NCBI RefSeq assembly: GCF_002428305.1
Contig: NZ_DIVJ01000034.1
Location: forward strand, 59,293 to 99,547
Direction of reading: 5' to 3'
DNA length: 40,255 bases
Source of the DNA: Flavobacterium sp. UBA6135
GTDB taxonomy: Bacteria > Bacteroidota > Bacteroidia > Flavobacteriales > Flavobacteriaceae
Within the stretch, counting starts at the first letter, position 1. The number at the start of each line of letters is the position of its first letter. Below the pieces are notes generated by a model. It searched no databases and had not been told where the DNA came from. It saw nothing but the letters and a program-made list of their open reading frames with translations. Below, piece after piece: positions 1-9,707 of this stretch. Position numbers and translations under genes: made by a program.

Positions 1-150
1 ATGAATCTTAATTATTTAATGGATTTTTTATTTCGAGTTTGAATTCTAATTTTAAATGTTAAAGTTTATGTAAGAAATTTTAACATTTCATACTAAAAGT
101 GTTAATTCGCTGTTATAGAATTTTCTCACAGCCAAATTTTTTAACATTGT
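1..150. other. AT-rich upstream region without a gene
   Basis: This stretch before the first gene is very AT-rich and has only short, stop-interrupted reading frames. It probably holds the promoter of the downstream outer-membrane protein gene, but I found no clean TAnnTTTG element and make no promoter call. Confidence 0.4.
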
Positions 151-2934
151 ATGTCTAAACATTTCCTAACCCTAGCTTTGTTTTTTTGCATTTGTATTGC
201 CAATAGTCAAAATTTTGTAACCGTTAAAGGTAAAATTATTGATGAAACATCTAAGCTCCCCCTTGAATCGGCAACTGTTTTTTTAACTTCAAAAAAAGAC
301 TCCACCGTAATTGACTATACTATTTCGGAAAAAAACGGGAATTTTGAACTCAAAACACGAAAGAATGACCAAGCGGTATTTTTAAAAGTTTCCTACATGG
401 GCTATAAAAGTTTCAGAAAAGAAATCAATGATTTGAAAGAAAACGTAGAATTGGGATTTATTTCTCTGAGTGAAAATGGCACCGCATTGGATGAAGTGGT
501 TATAAAAGGCGAAGCACCACCGGTTCGAATTAAAAACGACACTTTAGAATTTGATGCCGCTTCTTTCAAAGTTGGTCCTGATGCCAATGTTGAAAAATTA
601 TTGCGTCAATTGCCGGGGGTTGAAATTTCTCCTGAAGGTAAAATCACCGTTAATGGTAAAGAAGTAAATCAAATTTTGGTGAATGGAAAACCGTTTTTTG
701 GCAAAGACGGAAAAATAGCTACGCAAAACTTACCCGCAGATATTATAGAAAAAATACAAGTAGTAGATACCAAAACAAAAGCTGAAGAAATCTCTGGCGA
801 TGCAGCTTCTGCAGAAGAAAAAACCATCAATTTAACGATACAAGAAGATAAGAATAAAGGATTTTTCGGAAAAATAATGGGCGGATTGGGTTCTGATGAT
901 CGTTATGAATCGAGTTTGTTGCTGAATTGGTTTAAAGGCGAACAAAAGATTAGCGTACTCGCTTCGGCAAACAATATCAACTCGGTCGGGTTTTCGATGA
1001 ATGAGATTTTTGATAATATGGGTGGAGGCAGAAACAGCTCCATTTACTATAGCGATGACGGCTCGTTTGGAATTAATGGTATGACATTTGGCGGAAGTAA
1101 TGGCATCACTACTTCCAATTTAGTAGGGTTGAATTATGTAGATAAATGGTTTAAAAAAGTAGATATGAGCAGCAATTACTTTTTTACGAATGCAGAAACA
1201 GAAAATGTGAACCGAACATCAAGAACCAATTTGTTGCCCAATCAAACTACGTTTACAGCATCAGAATCAATGACCAACAGAATTGGTAATTCACACAATC
1301 TAAGTTTTGATTTTGAAGTAAAATTAGATTCAACGGCAACCCTTTATATGAGTCCAAAATTCACAAAGAGTTTGAATAAAGAGCGATCGCAAAGTAATCA
1401 ACAAACAAGCAATGAACTTAACGAATTGAGTAATGAAAGTAACTCTTTCGCATTTTCTGATGTGGATAACGGATCTTTTGAAAACAATAGCTATTATTAT
1501 AAATCTTTTAAAAAGAAAGGAAGAGGTTTGTCGGCTAGTATAGATAATGAACACAGAAAAACAACCACTTTTTCTAATTTGAATTCTGAAACTTTTTATT
1601 ATTTGACAGCCGAACCTGATGAAATCAGAAACCAAAATCAGGCATTAAATAGAAACTTTGATAAAATCAGAACTGAAATTCGGTTTGGAGAGCCACTAAC
1701 CGATTCATTGAAGTTAAGCGTAACCACTGAGTTAAATTATTATGCTTCAAAAGAGGCAAACAACACCTTTGATTTTGATGCGGATTCGGGAAATTATGAT
1801 GCCTTCAATGCAGAACAATCCAATGCAATTAATTCCAGTGTTTTGAAATTCTTTCCATCTACTGGTTTAAATTGGGTAAAGAAAAAGTTAAAAGCTCGAT
1901 TTAATGTGGGGCCGGAATTTGTAACTTTTAAAAACGAATCCGATTATTTAGGCTTTACAACCGAGTTGAATAAAAACTATATTTTCCCGAGAGTCACCGG
2001 AAATTTGAGTTACAACATCAGTAAAACTAAATCCATTTATTCTAATTATAATTTTAGAATGGAATTGCCTCTGGCTAATCAAATTTTACCGGTTGTCAAT
2101 CTTTCCAACCCATTGAATACAATAGTTGGAAATGAAGAATTGAAACCCACACAACAACATTCCTTGTATTTGAATTATAACAATTATGATTGGCAGACCC
2201 GCACCGGATTGTTTTATTATGGAGGTATGAATTTTACTAAAAATCAAATAGTAGCTTCTACCGTTTATGATGAAAGTTTTAGAGCACAAACAACCTATGA
2301 AAATGTTGATAGAGGATTAAATAGTTATTTTGGTGTTACATGGAGTAAATCATTCAAAAAAGACAAGAGAAACTTGCGTTTAAGTGTTGGGATGGACTCC
2401 GGATATACTATAAATCAAGGATTGACTAATGATGAATTATTTGAATCAAGAGGTTGGAGAATGGAACCTAAAGTGAGTTTTAATTGGAGTATTGAAGAAC
2501 TGATAACTATTGCTCCTTCTTATAGCTACGCTTTTAATTCGACCAATTTTTCCAATTATGTGATTGATAATGCCAATAATTTTGTACATCGTTTCAAAAT
2601 GGAATTCACCAGTTATTGGCCGAAAAAAGTAGTCTTTGGAAATGATTTTGGCTATACCTATAACTCCAACATTGCCGATGGTTTTCAAAAAGATTTTTAC
2701 CTATGGAATACCAGCTTGGGATACAATTTTTACAAAGACCGATTGCTGGCCAAAGTGAAAGTATATGATGTGTTAAATCAAAATGTAGGTGTCCGAAGAA
2801 CCATTACACCAATCGCAATTACCGATACGGAAAACATCGTCTTACAACGTTATGTCATGTTTTCTCTGACTTACAAATTAGATAAATTTGGAGGTAAGAA
2901 AGAAGGTGAAGGAGGGATTTTTATTATAGATTAA
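151..2934 (+). CDS. TonB-receptor-like outer membrane beta-barrel protein
   Basis: This 927-residue protein is predicted to sit in the outer membrane. Residues 1-20 form a signal peptide ending near ANSQ. Residues about 22-110 resemble the carboxypeptidase regulatory-like (CarboxypepD_reg) domain common on Bacteroidota receptors. Residues about 130-215 look like a plug domain, with LLRQLPGVEI and VNGKPFFG. The rest is alternating aromatic and polar segments typical of the OMP_b-brl_3 family. That family is related to TonB-dependent receptors, but transported ligands are mostly unknown and none can be named here. No SusD partner is adjacent. It is convergent with the M48 peptidase gene, with about 30 bp between the stop codons and no clear terminator. 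Confidence 0.85.
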   Translation: MSKHFLTLALFFCICIANSQNFVTVKGKIIDETSKLPLESATVFLTSKKDSTVIDYTISEKNGNFELKTRKNDQAVFLKVSYMGYKSFRKEINDLKENVELGFISLSENGTALDEVVIKGEAPPVRIKNDTLEFDAASFKVGPDANVEKLLRQLPGVEISPEGKITVNGKEVNQILVNGKPFFGKDGKIATQNLPADIIEKIQVVDTKTKAEEISGDAASAEEKTINLTIQEDKNKGFFGKIMGGLGSDDRYESSLLLNWFKGEQKISVLASANNINSVGFSMNEIFDNMGGGRNSSIYYSDDGSFGINGMTFGGSNGITTSNLVGLNYVDKWFKKVDMSSNYFFTNAETENVNRTSRTNLLPNQTTFTASESMTNRIGNSHNLSFDFEVKLDSTATLYMSPKFTKSLNKERSQSNQQTSNELNELSNESNSFAFSDVDNGSFENNSYYYKSFKKKGRGLSASIDNEHRKTTTFSNLNSETFYYLTAEPDEIRNQNQALNRNFDKIRTEIRFGEPLTDSLKLSVTTELNYYASKEANNTFDFDADSGNYDAFNAEQSNAINSSVLKFFPSTGLNWVKKKLKARFNVGPEFVTFKNESDYLGFTTELNKNYIFPRVTGNLSYNISKTKSIYSNYNFRMELPLANQILPVVNLSNPLNTIVGNEELKPTQQHSLYLNYNNYDWQTRTGLFYYGGMNFTKNQIVASTVYDESFRAQTTYENVDRGLNSYFGVTWSKSFKKDKRNLRLSVGMDSGYTINQGLTNDELFESRGWRMEPKVSFNWSIEELITIAPSYSYAFNSTNFSNYVIDNANNFVHRFKMEFTSYWPKKVVFGNDFGYTYNSNIADGFQKDFYLWNTSLGYNFYKDRLLAKVKVYDVLNQNVGVRRTITPIAITDTENIVLQRYVMFSLTYKLDKFGGKKEGEGGIFIID

Positions 2935-2964
2935 CTAAAAATAGTGACGCTTTTTTGGCTTAAT

Positions 2965-3909
2965 TTATACTTTTTCCAAAAAGGCAATGCGTTTTTCGAT
3001 AGGAGGATGGGTGGCAAAAAATCCACTCAAACTACTAAAGATATTGGTCTCTTTTTTATCGGGAGTATTTTCGATGAACATTTGTTTAATTTCTTCGCTT
3101 TTGACATCTTTAATATGGTGACGCCCTGATATTTTTTTCAAAGCAGAGGCTAAAGCCCAAGGTTTTCGGGTCATGGCGGCAGCCCCACTATCGGCCATGT
3201 ATTCTCTACTACGGCTGAGTGAAAAACGGAACAACATGGTGAGCAGATAGGCGATAACAGATACCACTAAAATCACAAGCATAAATTTGCCGGAGTCTTT
3301 ATTGTTTCTTCTACCGCCTCCGTAGAGCATACTTCGAAAGGAAATTTCCATTATAAAAGTAAAAATCCCTACAAAAATGATTGAAATGACAAGTAGTCTT
3401 ACATCTCGGTTGCGAATGTGCATGAGTTCGTGGGCAATGACACCTTCGAGTTCATCCTCATCTAACGCTTCGATGATGCCTCTGGTGAGTGTTACTGTAT
3501 AGGTTTTGTTGTCAATTCCGCTGGCATATGCATTTAGAGCGGCACTTTCGATGATTTCGACTTTTGGCATTTGCATTCCTTGGCTGATGCAGAGGTTTTC
3601 AACCAAGTTGTAAATCTTCATGTTGTTTTTTCGCTCCAAAGGTTTGGCTCCGGTGGCCATAGAAATCATTTTGGTATGTCCAAAATAAGCTATAGCAAAC
3701 CAAATACCTACTATTACTACCACAATGGGAGCAATCCTGAGAAAGTTTTGGTTGATGTAATCTAGGTCATAGCCGTAATCGGGTTGGTATTGCAATAGGA
3801 ACACTACCGCATAGACCGACAGCAATAAAACGGTCGGAAATGCAAAGAGTAACAACACTGATTTGCGGTTGTTTTTACGGATTTGTTCCTGTATACCTAC
3901 GTATTTCAC
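2965..3909 (-). CDS. M48 family membrane metallopeptidase (HtpX-like)
   Basis: A 314-residue integral membrane zinc peptidase. The active site HELMH is at residues 160-164, and the third zinc ligand is probably E236 in SREYMAD. Hydrophobic segments lie at about 17-39 and 57-77 before the active site, and at about 171-192 and 207-230 after it, as in HtpX. HtpX-type enzymes degrade damaged or misfolded membrane proteins. The gene is last in a four-gene minus-strand cluster and starts only 3 bp after the lemA stop codon, so the two are almost certainly co-transcribed. LemA/M48 pairs are a recurrent bacterial arrangement. I leave the symbol empty because several M48 paralogues occur in flavobacteria. 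Confidence 0.9.
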   Translation of the reverse strand: MKYVGIQEQIRKNNRKSVLLLFAFPTVLLLSVYAVVFLLQYQPDYGYDLDYINQNFLRIAPIVVVIVGIWFAIAYFGHTKMISMATGAKPLERKNNMKIYNLVENLCISQGMQMPKVEIIESAALNAYASGIDNKTYTVTLTRGIIEALDEDELEGVIAHELMHIRNRDVRLLVISIIFVGIFTFIMEISFRSMLYGGGRRNNKDSGKFMLVILVVSVIAYLLTMLFRFSLSRSREYMADSGAAAMTRKPWALASALKKISGRHHIKDVKSEEIKQMFIENTPDKKETNIFSSLSGFFATHPPIEKRIAFLEKV

Positions 3910-3912
3910 GGA

Positions 3913-4476
3913 TTAAAATTTAACTTCTGGAGCTTTGTCTAGATTGGCTCTTTCAGTCGCACCCAAGTCAAACATCGGCTCTGTTTTAAAACCAAACATT
4001 CCTGCCAAGATATTGTTGGGAAATTTTTGCACTGCATTGTTTAATTCGCGTGTGGCCGAGTTGAAGTATCTTCTGGCTGCAGCCAATTTGTTTTCGATGT
4101 CTGAGATTTCGTTTTGCAACTGCATGAAGTTTTGATTGGCCTTCAAATCCGGATAAGCTTCCACTTGGATGCTTAGCCCACGTAAAGCTCCGCTCAATTC
4201 TTGTTCGGCAGCTATTTTGTCGTTGATGCCTGTGGCGTTCATAGCTCGTGAACGAGCATTGGTGATGGCTTCCAATGTTCCACGTTCGTGTTCCATATAG
4301 CCTTTTACTGCACCAATCAACTGAGGAATAAGGTCATGGCGTTGCTTAAGTTGAACGTCGATGTCGGCAAAAGCATTTTCACGATTGTTGCGATTACTCA
4401 CCAATCCATTGTAAATTCCTATCGCCATAAAAGCCAGTAAAACGATAAATCCGATAACAATTAATAGTCCAGTCAT
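3913..4476 (-). CDS. lemA: LemA family protein
   Basis: A 187-residue protein with one N-terminal membrane anchor (about residues 3-24) and a helical body. The body has typical LemA features: NNRENAFADIDVQLKQRHDL, then an AVKGYMEHERGTL segment and AARRYFN further on. LemA proteins are membrane-anchored, with the helical domain outside the cytoplasm. Their biochemical role is poorly defined, though they often sit beside M48 peptidases. Here the M48 gene follows after 3 bp, and the MerR-like gene lies 18 bp upstream. Confidence 0.92.
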   Translation of the reverse strand: MTGLLIVIGFIVLLAFMAIGIYNGLVSNRNNRENAFADIDVQLKQRHDLIPQLIGAVKGYMEHERGTLEAITNARSRAMNATGINDKIAAEQELSGALRGLSIQVEAYPDLKANQNFMQLQNEISDIENKLAAARRYFNSATRELNNAVQKFPNNILAGMFGFKTEPMFDLGATERANLDKAPEVKF

Positions 4477-4494
4477 AATGTTTGTTTTAGTATA

Positions 4495-4824
4495 TTATAA
4501 TGCGTTTTTTAATTCAGTTAATTGTGTTTTGATACCTTCAAGTTTCGTAATGATTTCAAATTTGTCTAATGATTTTTTTTGTCCTTCTTTCAAATGTATT
4601 TTTGCTCCATCAAGTGTAAAACCTCGTTCCTTAACTAAATGAAAAATCAATTGTAGGTTTTTTACATCTTCGGGGGTAAACATCCGATTGCCTTTGGCAT
4701 TTTTTTTAGGTTTAAGGATGTCAAATTCTTTATCCCAAAATCGAATTAAAGATGCGTTTACATCAAAGGCTTTGGCCAATTCGCCAATACTATAATATCG
4801 TTTTTCCGGCAGATTTAAATGCAT
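4495..4824 (-). CDS. MerR family transcriptional regulator
   Basis: A 109-residue DNA-binding protein. Residues about 8-78 form a MerR-type winged helix: YYSIGELAKAFDV, then SLIRFWDKEFDIL, then the wing KGNRMFTPEDV. The C-terminal 30 residues (LDKFEIITKLEGIKTQLTEL) look like a short dimerisation coiled coil. There is no cysteine-rich metal site or large effector domain, so the ligand is unknown. Its ATG shares one base with the TAA stop of the upstream M23 gene (TAATG), which suggests translational coupling. It may regulate the envelope-protease cluster it belongs to, but that is inference from position. Confidence 0.88.
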   Translation of the reverse strand: MHLNLPEKRYYSIGELAKAFDVNASLIRFWDKEFDILKPKKNAKGNRMFTPEDVKNLQLIFHLVKERGFTLDGAKIHLKEGQKKSLDKFEIITKLEGIKTQLTELKNAL

Positions 4825-5804
4825 TAGTCGAGTGCTTGATTTTCTTGGTTAGCAATTTTTGAAATGGCAATATATTCTTGAGCGGAAATACTTCCGTAGT
4901 AAAAGTTAATCGGGTTGATAGGTTCACCATCTTTATGTACTTCATAATGAAGGTGAGGAGCCTCACTACGGCCGGTGCTTCCCACGTAGCCAATAATATC
5001 ACCACGTTTCACTTTTTGTCCGGCTCTCACTTTAAATTTGCTCAAATGAGCATAAAAAGTTTCATAGCCATAACCATGTCTGATAACGATTAAGTTACCA
5101 TAACCTGACAATGAATTGTCTGCTCGTTCCACAACGCCATCGCCACTGGCATAAATTGGAGTTCCGGTTTTAGCAGTAAAATCCATTCCGTAATGGAATT
5201 TTCTAATTTTGGTAAAAGGGTCATTTCGATAACCAAAACCGGAAGCAACTCGTGTCAAATCTTCATTTTTCACAGGTTGAATTGCCGGAATTGCGGCAAG
5301 TAATTTTTCTTTATCTTTTGCTAAACGCAAAATTTCATCTAATGATTTTGATTGAATGGCTAATTGTTTTGAAAGCATGTCTACTCTTTTTGTAGTAGTA
5401 ATAACCAGTTCAGAATTGTTGTAGCCTTCTAATTCTTTGTAGCGATTTATACCCCCAAAACCTGCTTTGCGTTGTTCGTTTGGAATGGGAGAGGAGTTAA
5501 AATAAACACGATATAAGTTGTTGTCTCTTTCTTCAATACTTTCTATAACTTCATCCAGCTGACTCATTTTTTTATTTAAAATGGCATACCGTAATTTTAA
5601 GTTTTCAATTTCTCGAGCTTGCAACCGGTCTTTTGGCGTTTCAAAATATGGGGTGTTGATTAAAAGCACAAAACATAAAAACCCAAATAAAGCAGCAGAA
5701 ACTAAAAACAATGTTATATAGCCGAGTCTTCGGCCCTTTTTTGGACTAATTTTTTTATAAGCTAAACTTTCGGTGTCGTAATAATACTTTACTTTCTTCG
5801 ACAT
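4824..5804 (-). CDS. M23 (LytM-type) peptidoglycan peptidase, membrane-anchored
   Basis: A 326-residue protein with a short basic cytoplasmic tail, one membrane segment (about residues 28-50), a predicted coiled coil (about 58-95) and a C-terminal M23 domain (about 185-305). Zinc and catalytic residues are visible: H204 and D208 in HYGMD, H253 in YAHLS, and H284/H286 in HLHYE. With all of these present it is likely an active endopeptidase cutting peptide cross-links in the cell wall, rather than a degenerate EnvC/NlpD-type activator. It is the first gene of the M23-MerR-LemA-M48 cluster and is divergent from alaS. Confidence 0.92.
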   Translation of the reverse strand: MSKKVKYYYDTESLAYKKISPKKGRRLGYITLFLVSAALFGFLCFVLLINTPYFETPKDRLQAREIENLKLRYAILNKKMSQLDEVIESIEERDNNLYRVYFNSSPIPNEQRKAGFGGINRYKELEGYNNSELVITTTKRVDMLSKQLAIQSKSLDEILRLAKDKEKLLAAIPAIQPVKNEDLTRVASGFGYRNDPFTKIRKFHYGMDFTAKTGTPIYASGDGVVERADNSLSGYGNLIVIRHGYGYETFYAHLSKFKVRAGQKVKRGDIIGYVGSTGRSEAPHLHYEVHKDGEPINPINFYYGSISAQEYIAISKIANQENQALD

Positions 5805-5850
5805 TTCTTAAATTATACTATTTTTGTGCTTTCAAAAAGCATTAGACGAA

Positions 5851-5858
5851 CAAATTTA
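5851..5858 (-). promoter_or_regulatory. Candidate -7 element upstream of the M23 gene
   Basis: The minus strand reads TAAATTTG, an exact match to the Bacteroidota -7 consensus TAnnTTTG, 46 nt upstream of the M23 start codon. No TTG lies at the usual 17-23 nt further upstream, so the call rests on one element. Confidence 0.35.
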
Positions 5859-5985
5859 AGAAATGTTTCATTCTAATACTAATTTAATTTTTTTATAGAA
5901 GGGGTTTGTCTTTAACGGTAAAATTCGCTTTTTCATATAAAATTAAACTAACCTTTTGAAAATTAAACATTGACAAATTATTACA

Positions 5986-8649
5986 ATGAAATCACAAGAT
6001 ATCCGTAAGCAGTTTTTACAATTTTTTGAAAGTAAAGGACACTTAATCGTTCCTTCGGCTCCTATTGTTCTGAAAGATGATCCAACCTTGATGTTTAACA
6101 ATTCAGGAATGGCCCAATTTAAAGAATATTTTTTAGGAAATGCCGAGCCTAAAAGTAAACGAATTGCTGACACTCAAAAATGTTTGCGAGTTTCCGGCAA
6201 GCATAACGATTTGGAAGATGTTGGGTTTGATACCTATCATCACACCATGTTTGAAATGCTTGGCAATTGGTCATTTGGTGATTATTTTAAAAAAGATGCC
6301 ATCAATTGGGCTTGGGAATTGTTGACTGAAGTCTATAATATCCCGAAAGAAAATTTATATGTTTCTGTTTTTGAAGGAAATCCAGAAGAAAATGTGCCTT
6401 TTGACCAAGAAGCTTGGGATATTTGGAAGGAATTGATTGATGAAGACCGAATTATTCTTGGAAATAAAAAAGATAATTTTTGGGAAATGGGCGATCAAGG
6501 ACCGTGTGGGCCTTGTTCTGAAATTCACGTTGATTTGCGTTCTGAAGAGGAAAAAGCAACCGTTTCCGGAAAAAGTTTGGTAAACAACGACCATCCTCAA
6601 GTGGTGGAAATTTGGAATAACGTATTTATGGAATTCAACCGTAAAGCCGATGGTTCGTTAGAAAAATTACCCGCTCAACACGTGGATACCGGAATGGGAT
6701 TTGAACGTTTGTGCATGGCTTTACAAGGAAAAACATCCAATTATGATACCGATGTTTTTACGCCATTGATTGAAAAAGTGGAGCAAATTACGGGATTGAA
6801 ATATACTTCCAACGAAGTTGCAACTATATCAGAAGAACAAAACAAAACTAATATTGCTATTCGTGTAATTGTAGACCATGTTCGTGCTGTTGCTTTCGCG
6901 ATTGCCGATGGTCAATTGCCTTCCAACACAGGAGCCGGTTATGTGATTCGAAGAATTTTACGTCGTGCGATTCGTTACGGATTTACATTTTTGAATACGA
7001 AAGAGCCTTTCATCAATAAATTGGTTGAAGTTTTGGCGAATCAAATGGGTGCGTTTTTCCCTGAAATTAAATCGCAACAAAATTTGGTTACCAATGTGAT
7101 TCGAGAAGAAGAGGCTTCATTTTTAAGAACATTGGAACAAGGTTTACAGTTGTTGGAAAATGTGGTTTCTGAAACCAAAGGAAATGAAGTTTCAGGAGCA
7201 AAAGTATTTGAATTGTATGATACCTTTGGATTTCCAAAAGATTTGACGGCTTTAATTTTAAAAGAAAAAGGATTCTCGTTTAACGAAGTTGAATTTGAGA
7301 ATGAGTTGCAGAAACAAAAAACGCGTTCTCGTGCCGCTTCTGAAGTTTCAACCGAAGATTGGTCTATTTTAATTCCCGGAAATGTTGAAACCTTCGTGGG
7401 TTATGACCATACCGAAAACGAAGTAAAAATCACTCGAATCCGTAAAGTAGATTCTAAAAAAGACGGAATTTTATATCAAATCGTTTTGGATGCAACTCCG
7501 TTTTATCCAGAAGGTGGAGGACAAGTAGGCGATAAAGGAACTTTAGTTTGCTTCGCCAATTCGCATTCGCTCGGGTCAGCCAATGAAACCATAGAAATTA
7601 TTGACACCAAAAAAGAAAATAACCTGATTTTGCATTTTGCAAAGCAACTTCCTGAAAATCTTAACGCTGCTTTTGTGGCGAAAGTGAATACCGATTTACG
7701 CACATCCACATCAAAAAATCATTCCGCTACGCATTTGATGCATTTGGCTTTGCGAACGATTTTAGGAACGCATGTGGAGCAAAAAGGGTCATTGGTCAAT
7801 CCGAATTATTTGCGTTTTGACTTTTCGCATTTTTCGAAAGTTTCTGATGACGAAATCAAGCAAGTGGAAGATTTTGTAAACCAACGCATTGAAGAGCAAT
7901 TGCAATTGGTTGAGCACAGAAATATTCCAATTCAACAAGCCATGGAACAAGGTGCAATGGCCTTATTTGGCGAAAAATATGGCGATTCTGTTCGTATGAT
8001 TGAATTTGGCGATAGCAAAGAATTGTGTGGTGGCATTCACGTGAAAAATACAGCCGATATTTGGCATTTCAAAATTGTTTCTGAAGGAGCTGTAGCAGCC
8101 GGAATTCGTCGAATTGAAGCGATTACCGGTGATGCCGTAAAAGACTTCTACAAAAATCAAGAAAATACTATATCAGAGCTAAAAGAAACATTGAAAAATC
8201 CGCAAGATATTTTAAAATCGGTGGTTTCTTTACAAGACGATAATGCCAAATTGAAAAAGCAAATTGAGCAATTATTGCGTGAGAAAGCAAAAAACTTAAA
8301 AGGTGAATTAGCTTCAGAATTACAAGAGATTAACGGTATAAAATTCCTAGCCAAACACGTCGATTTGAACCCGGAAGGAGCAAAAGATTTGGCGTATGAA
8401 TTAGGTAACTTGGGTACTAATTTATTTTTAGTTTTGGCTACAGCCGAGGAAAATAAACCGATGTTAAGCTGTTACATTTCCAAAGAATTAGTTGCTTCAC
8501 ACAATTTGAATGCCGGACAAGTAGTTCGAGAATTAGGAAAATATATTCAAGGCGGCGGCGGCGGACAACCATTCTTTGCAACGGCCGGTGGTAAAAATGT
8601 GGATGGAATTAAAGAAGCGTTGGAGAAAGCGGTTGAATTTGTAAAATAG
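5986..8649 (+). CDS. alaS: Alanine--tRNA ligase
   Basis: A full-length 887-residue alanyl-tRNA synthetase. It charges tRNA-Ala and clears mischarged Ser/Gly-tRNA-Ala. The N-terminal class II catalytic domain begins with IRKQFLQFFESKGH and contains the motif 2-like region HHTMFEMLGNWSFGDYF. The editing domain shows H579-x3-H583 (HSATH) and C681-GGIH685, which form the zinc-binding editing site. The C-terminal C-Ala/DHHA1 domain ends with the glycine-rich IQGGGGGQPFFATAGG. The gene is divergent from the M23 cluster, and a GSCFA-domain gene follows after 7 nt, probably on the same transcript. Confidence 0.98.
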   Translation: MKSQDIRKQFLQFFESKGHLIVPSAPIVLKDDPTLMFNNSGMAQFKEYFLGNAEPKSKRIADTQKCLRVSGKHNDLEDVGFDTYHHTMFEMLGNWSFGDYFKKDAINWAWELLTEVYNIPKENLYVSVFEGNPEENVPFDQEAWDIWKELIDEDRIILGNKKDNFWEMGDQGPCGPCSEIHVDLRSEEEKATVSGKSLVNNDHPQVVEIWNNVFMEFNRKADGSLEKLPAQHVDTGMGFERLCMALQGKTSNYDTDVFTPLIEKVEQITGLKYTSNEVATISEEQNKTNIAIRVIVDHVRAVAFAIADGQLPSNTGAGYVIRRILRRAIRYGFTFLNTKEPFINKLVEVLANQMGAFFPEIKSQQNLVTNVIREEEASFLRTLEQGLQLLENVVSETKGNEVSGAKVFELYDTFGFPKDLTALILKEKGFSFNEVEFENELQKQKTRSRAASEVSTEDWSILIPGNVETFVGYDHTENEVKITRIRKVDSKKDGILYQIVLDATPFYPEGGGQVGDKGTLVCFANSHSLGSANETIEIIDTKKENNLILHFAKQLPENLNAAFVAKVNTDLRTSTSKNHSATHLMHLALRTILGTHVEQKGSLVNPNYLRFDFSHFSKVSDDEIKQVEDFVNQRIEEQLQLVEHRNIPIQQAMEQGAMALFGEKYGDSVRMIEFGDSKELCGGIHVKNTADIWHFKIVSEGAVAAGIRRIEAITGDAVKDFYKNQENTISELKETLKNPQDILKSVVSLQDDNAKLKKQIEQLLREKAKNLKGELASELQEINGIKFLAKHVDLNPEGAKDLAYELGNLGTNLFLVLATAEENKPMLSCYISKELVASHNLNAGQVVRELGKYIQGGGGGQPFFATAGGKNVDGIKEALEKAVEFVK

Positions 8650-8656
8650 TTTATAA

Positions 8657-9606
8657 ATGAATTTTAGAACGCCAATTTTCCTTTCTGAAAGTGATAATCA
8701 AATAGATTATACTTCCAGATTGGTATCAATGGGTTCGTGTTTCGCTGAAAACATTTCTGAAAAATTCCGCTATTATAAATTCCAAAATTCAGTAAATCCT
8801 TTTGGTATTATTTTTAATCCCGTTTCAATTGAAAGTAGTATTGAACGAATTACTCAAAAGAACTATTTTACTGAGGATGCTATTTTTTTTCACAATGATT
8901 TATGGCATTGTTTTGAGGTGCATTCCGAATTAAGTAATCCCAATAAGGATGAATTGTTAACAACGTTAAATGCTATACTTGATACGGCATTTCTTGAAAT
9001 TAAAAATGCTACAACTTGTATCATAACTTATGGAACTTCTTGGGTTTATAGAAATAATGAATCAGGGAAAGTAGTAGCCAATTGTCATAAAGTACCTCAG
9101 AAGGAATTTTCAAAAGAATTGCTTTCTATTGCTCAAATTGAAGCTAGTATTCAAAGAAGTTGTGCTTTAGTTCAAGAAATAAACCCAAATTGTCATTTTA
9201 TATTCACCATTTCACCCGTTCGTCATTTAAAGGATGGCTTTGTAGAAAATCAATTGAGTAAGTCGCATTTAATTGCAGCAATTCACAACTCGCAACCCAC
9301 ACCCGAAACTCAAACTATTTCCCCAGTTACGAGATTATGATGGATGATTTGCGGGATTATCGTTTTTATAGTGAAGATATGCTACATCCGAATCAAGTGG
9401 CAATTGACTACATCTGGCAACAATTTAAAAAAGTGCACCTTTCAGAATCAAGCTATGTTATTATGGATGAAATAGATTCCATTCAAAAAGGATTGGCTCA
9501 CAGGCCTTTCAATCCCGATACTACTCAGCATCAACTTTTTGTTGAAAAACTTCAACAGCGGATAGCTTTACTTCAAAAAAAGTATCCTTTTATTAATTTG
9601 GGATAA
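8657..9606 (+). pseudogene. GSCFA-domain gene, split by a frameshift
   Basis: The first frame (8657-9340, 227 residues) carries the family signature GSCFA at residues 26-30, then ITYGTSWVY and ISPVRHLKDG. It runs off-frame after about residue 205 and stops at 9338-9340. The second frame holds YFPSYEIMMDDLRDY and MLHPNQVAIDYIW, the expected continuation, and ends at 9606. Together they give about 316 residues, close to the usual size of these proteins. The change needs one missing base (or two extra) between about 9270 and 9316. The first frame's TGA overlaps an ATG at 9337 (ATGA), so re-initiation is possible but would lose the YFPSYEI segment. GSCFA proteins are related to SGNH/GDSL hydrolases; their substrates are unknown. 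It could be a sequencing error. Confidence 0.8.
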
Positions 9607-9667
9607 CCCTTTTCAGTTGTATTCAAAATTTTGTGAGTATTGTTTTTTTTAAAATTAAGACGTTAAA

Positions 9668-9688
9668 AAAAGCTCAAATTGAGCTTTT
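9668..9688. terminator. Bidirectional hairpin terminator
   Basis: AAAAGCTC (9668-9675) pairs with GAGCTTTT (9681-9688) around a 5-nt loop, with A-rich sequence on the left and T-rich sequence on the right. It lies between the convergent GSCFA and rhodanese genes and can serve both. Confidence 0.7.
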
Positions 9689-9707
9689 CTATTTTTGGAT
9701 AATCGTT

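Noticed and set aside
1330..2688. Several minus-strand reading frames inside the first outer-membrane protein gene
   Set aside because: They lie wholly within a gene with clear family domains, show no recognisable motif of their own, and fit antisense shadows of an AT-rich coding region.
2944..3129. Plus-strand frame after the first gene
   Set aside because: It is antisense to the C-terminus of the M48 peptidase, whose fold and motifs are clear.
9270..9340. Programmed ribosomal frameshift in the GSCFA gene
   Set aside because: No X-XXY-YYZ slippery sequence or downstream structure is seen in the region; a simple indel explains it better.
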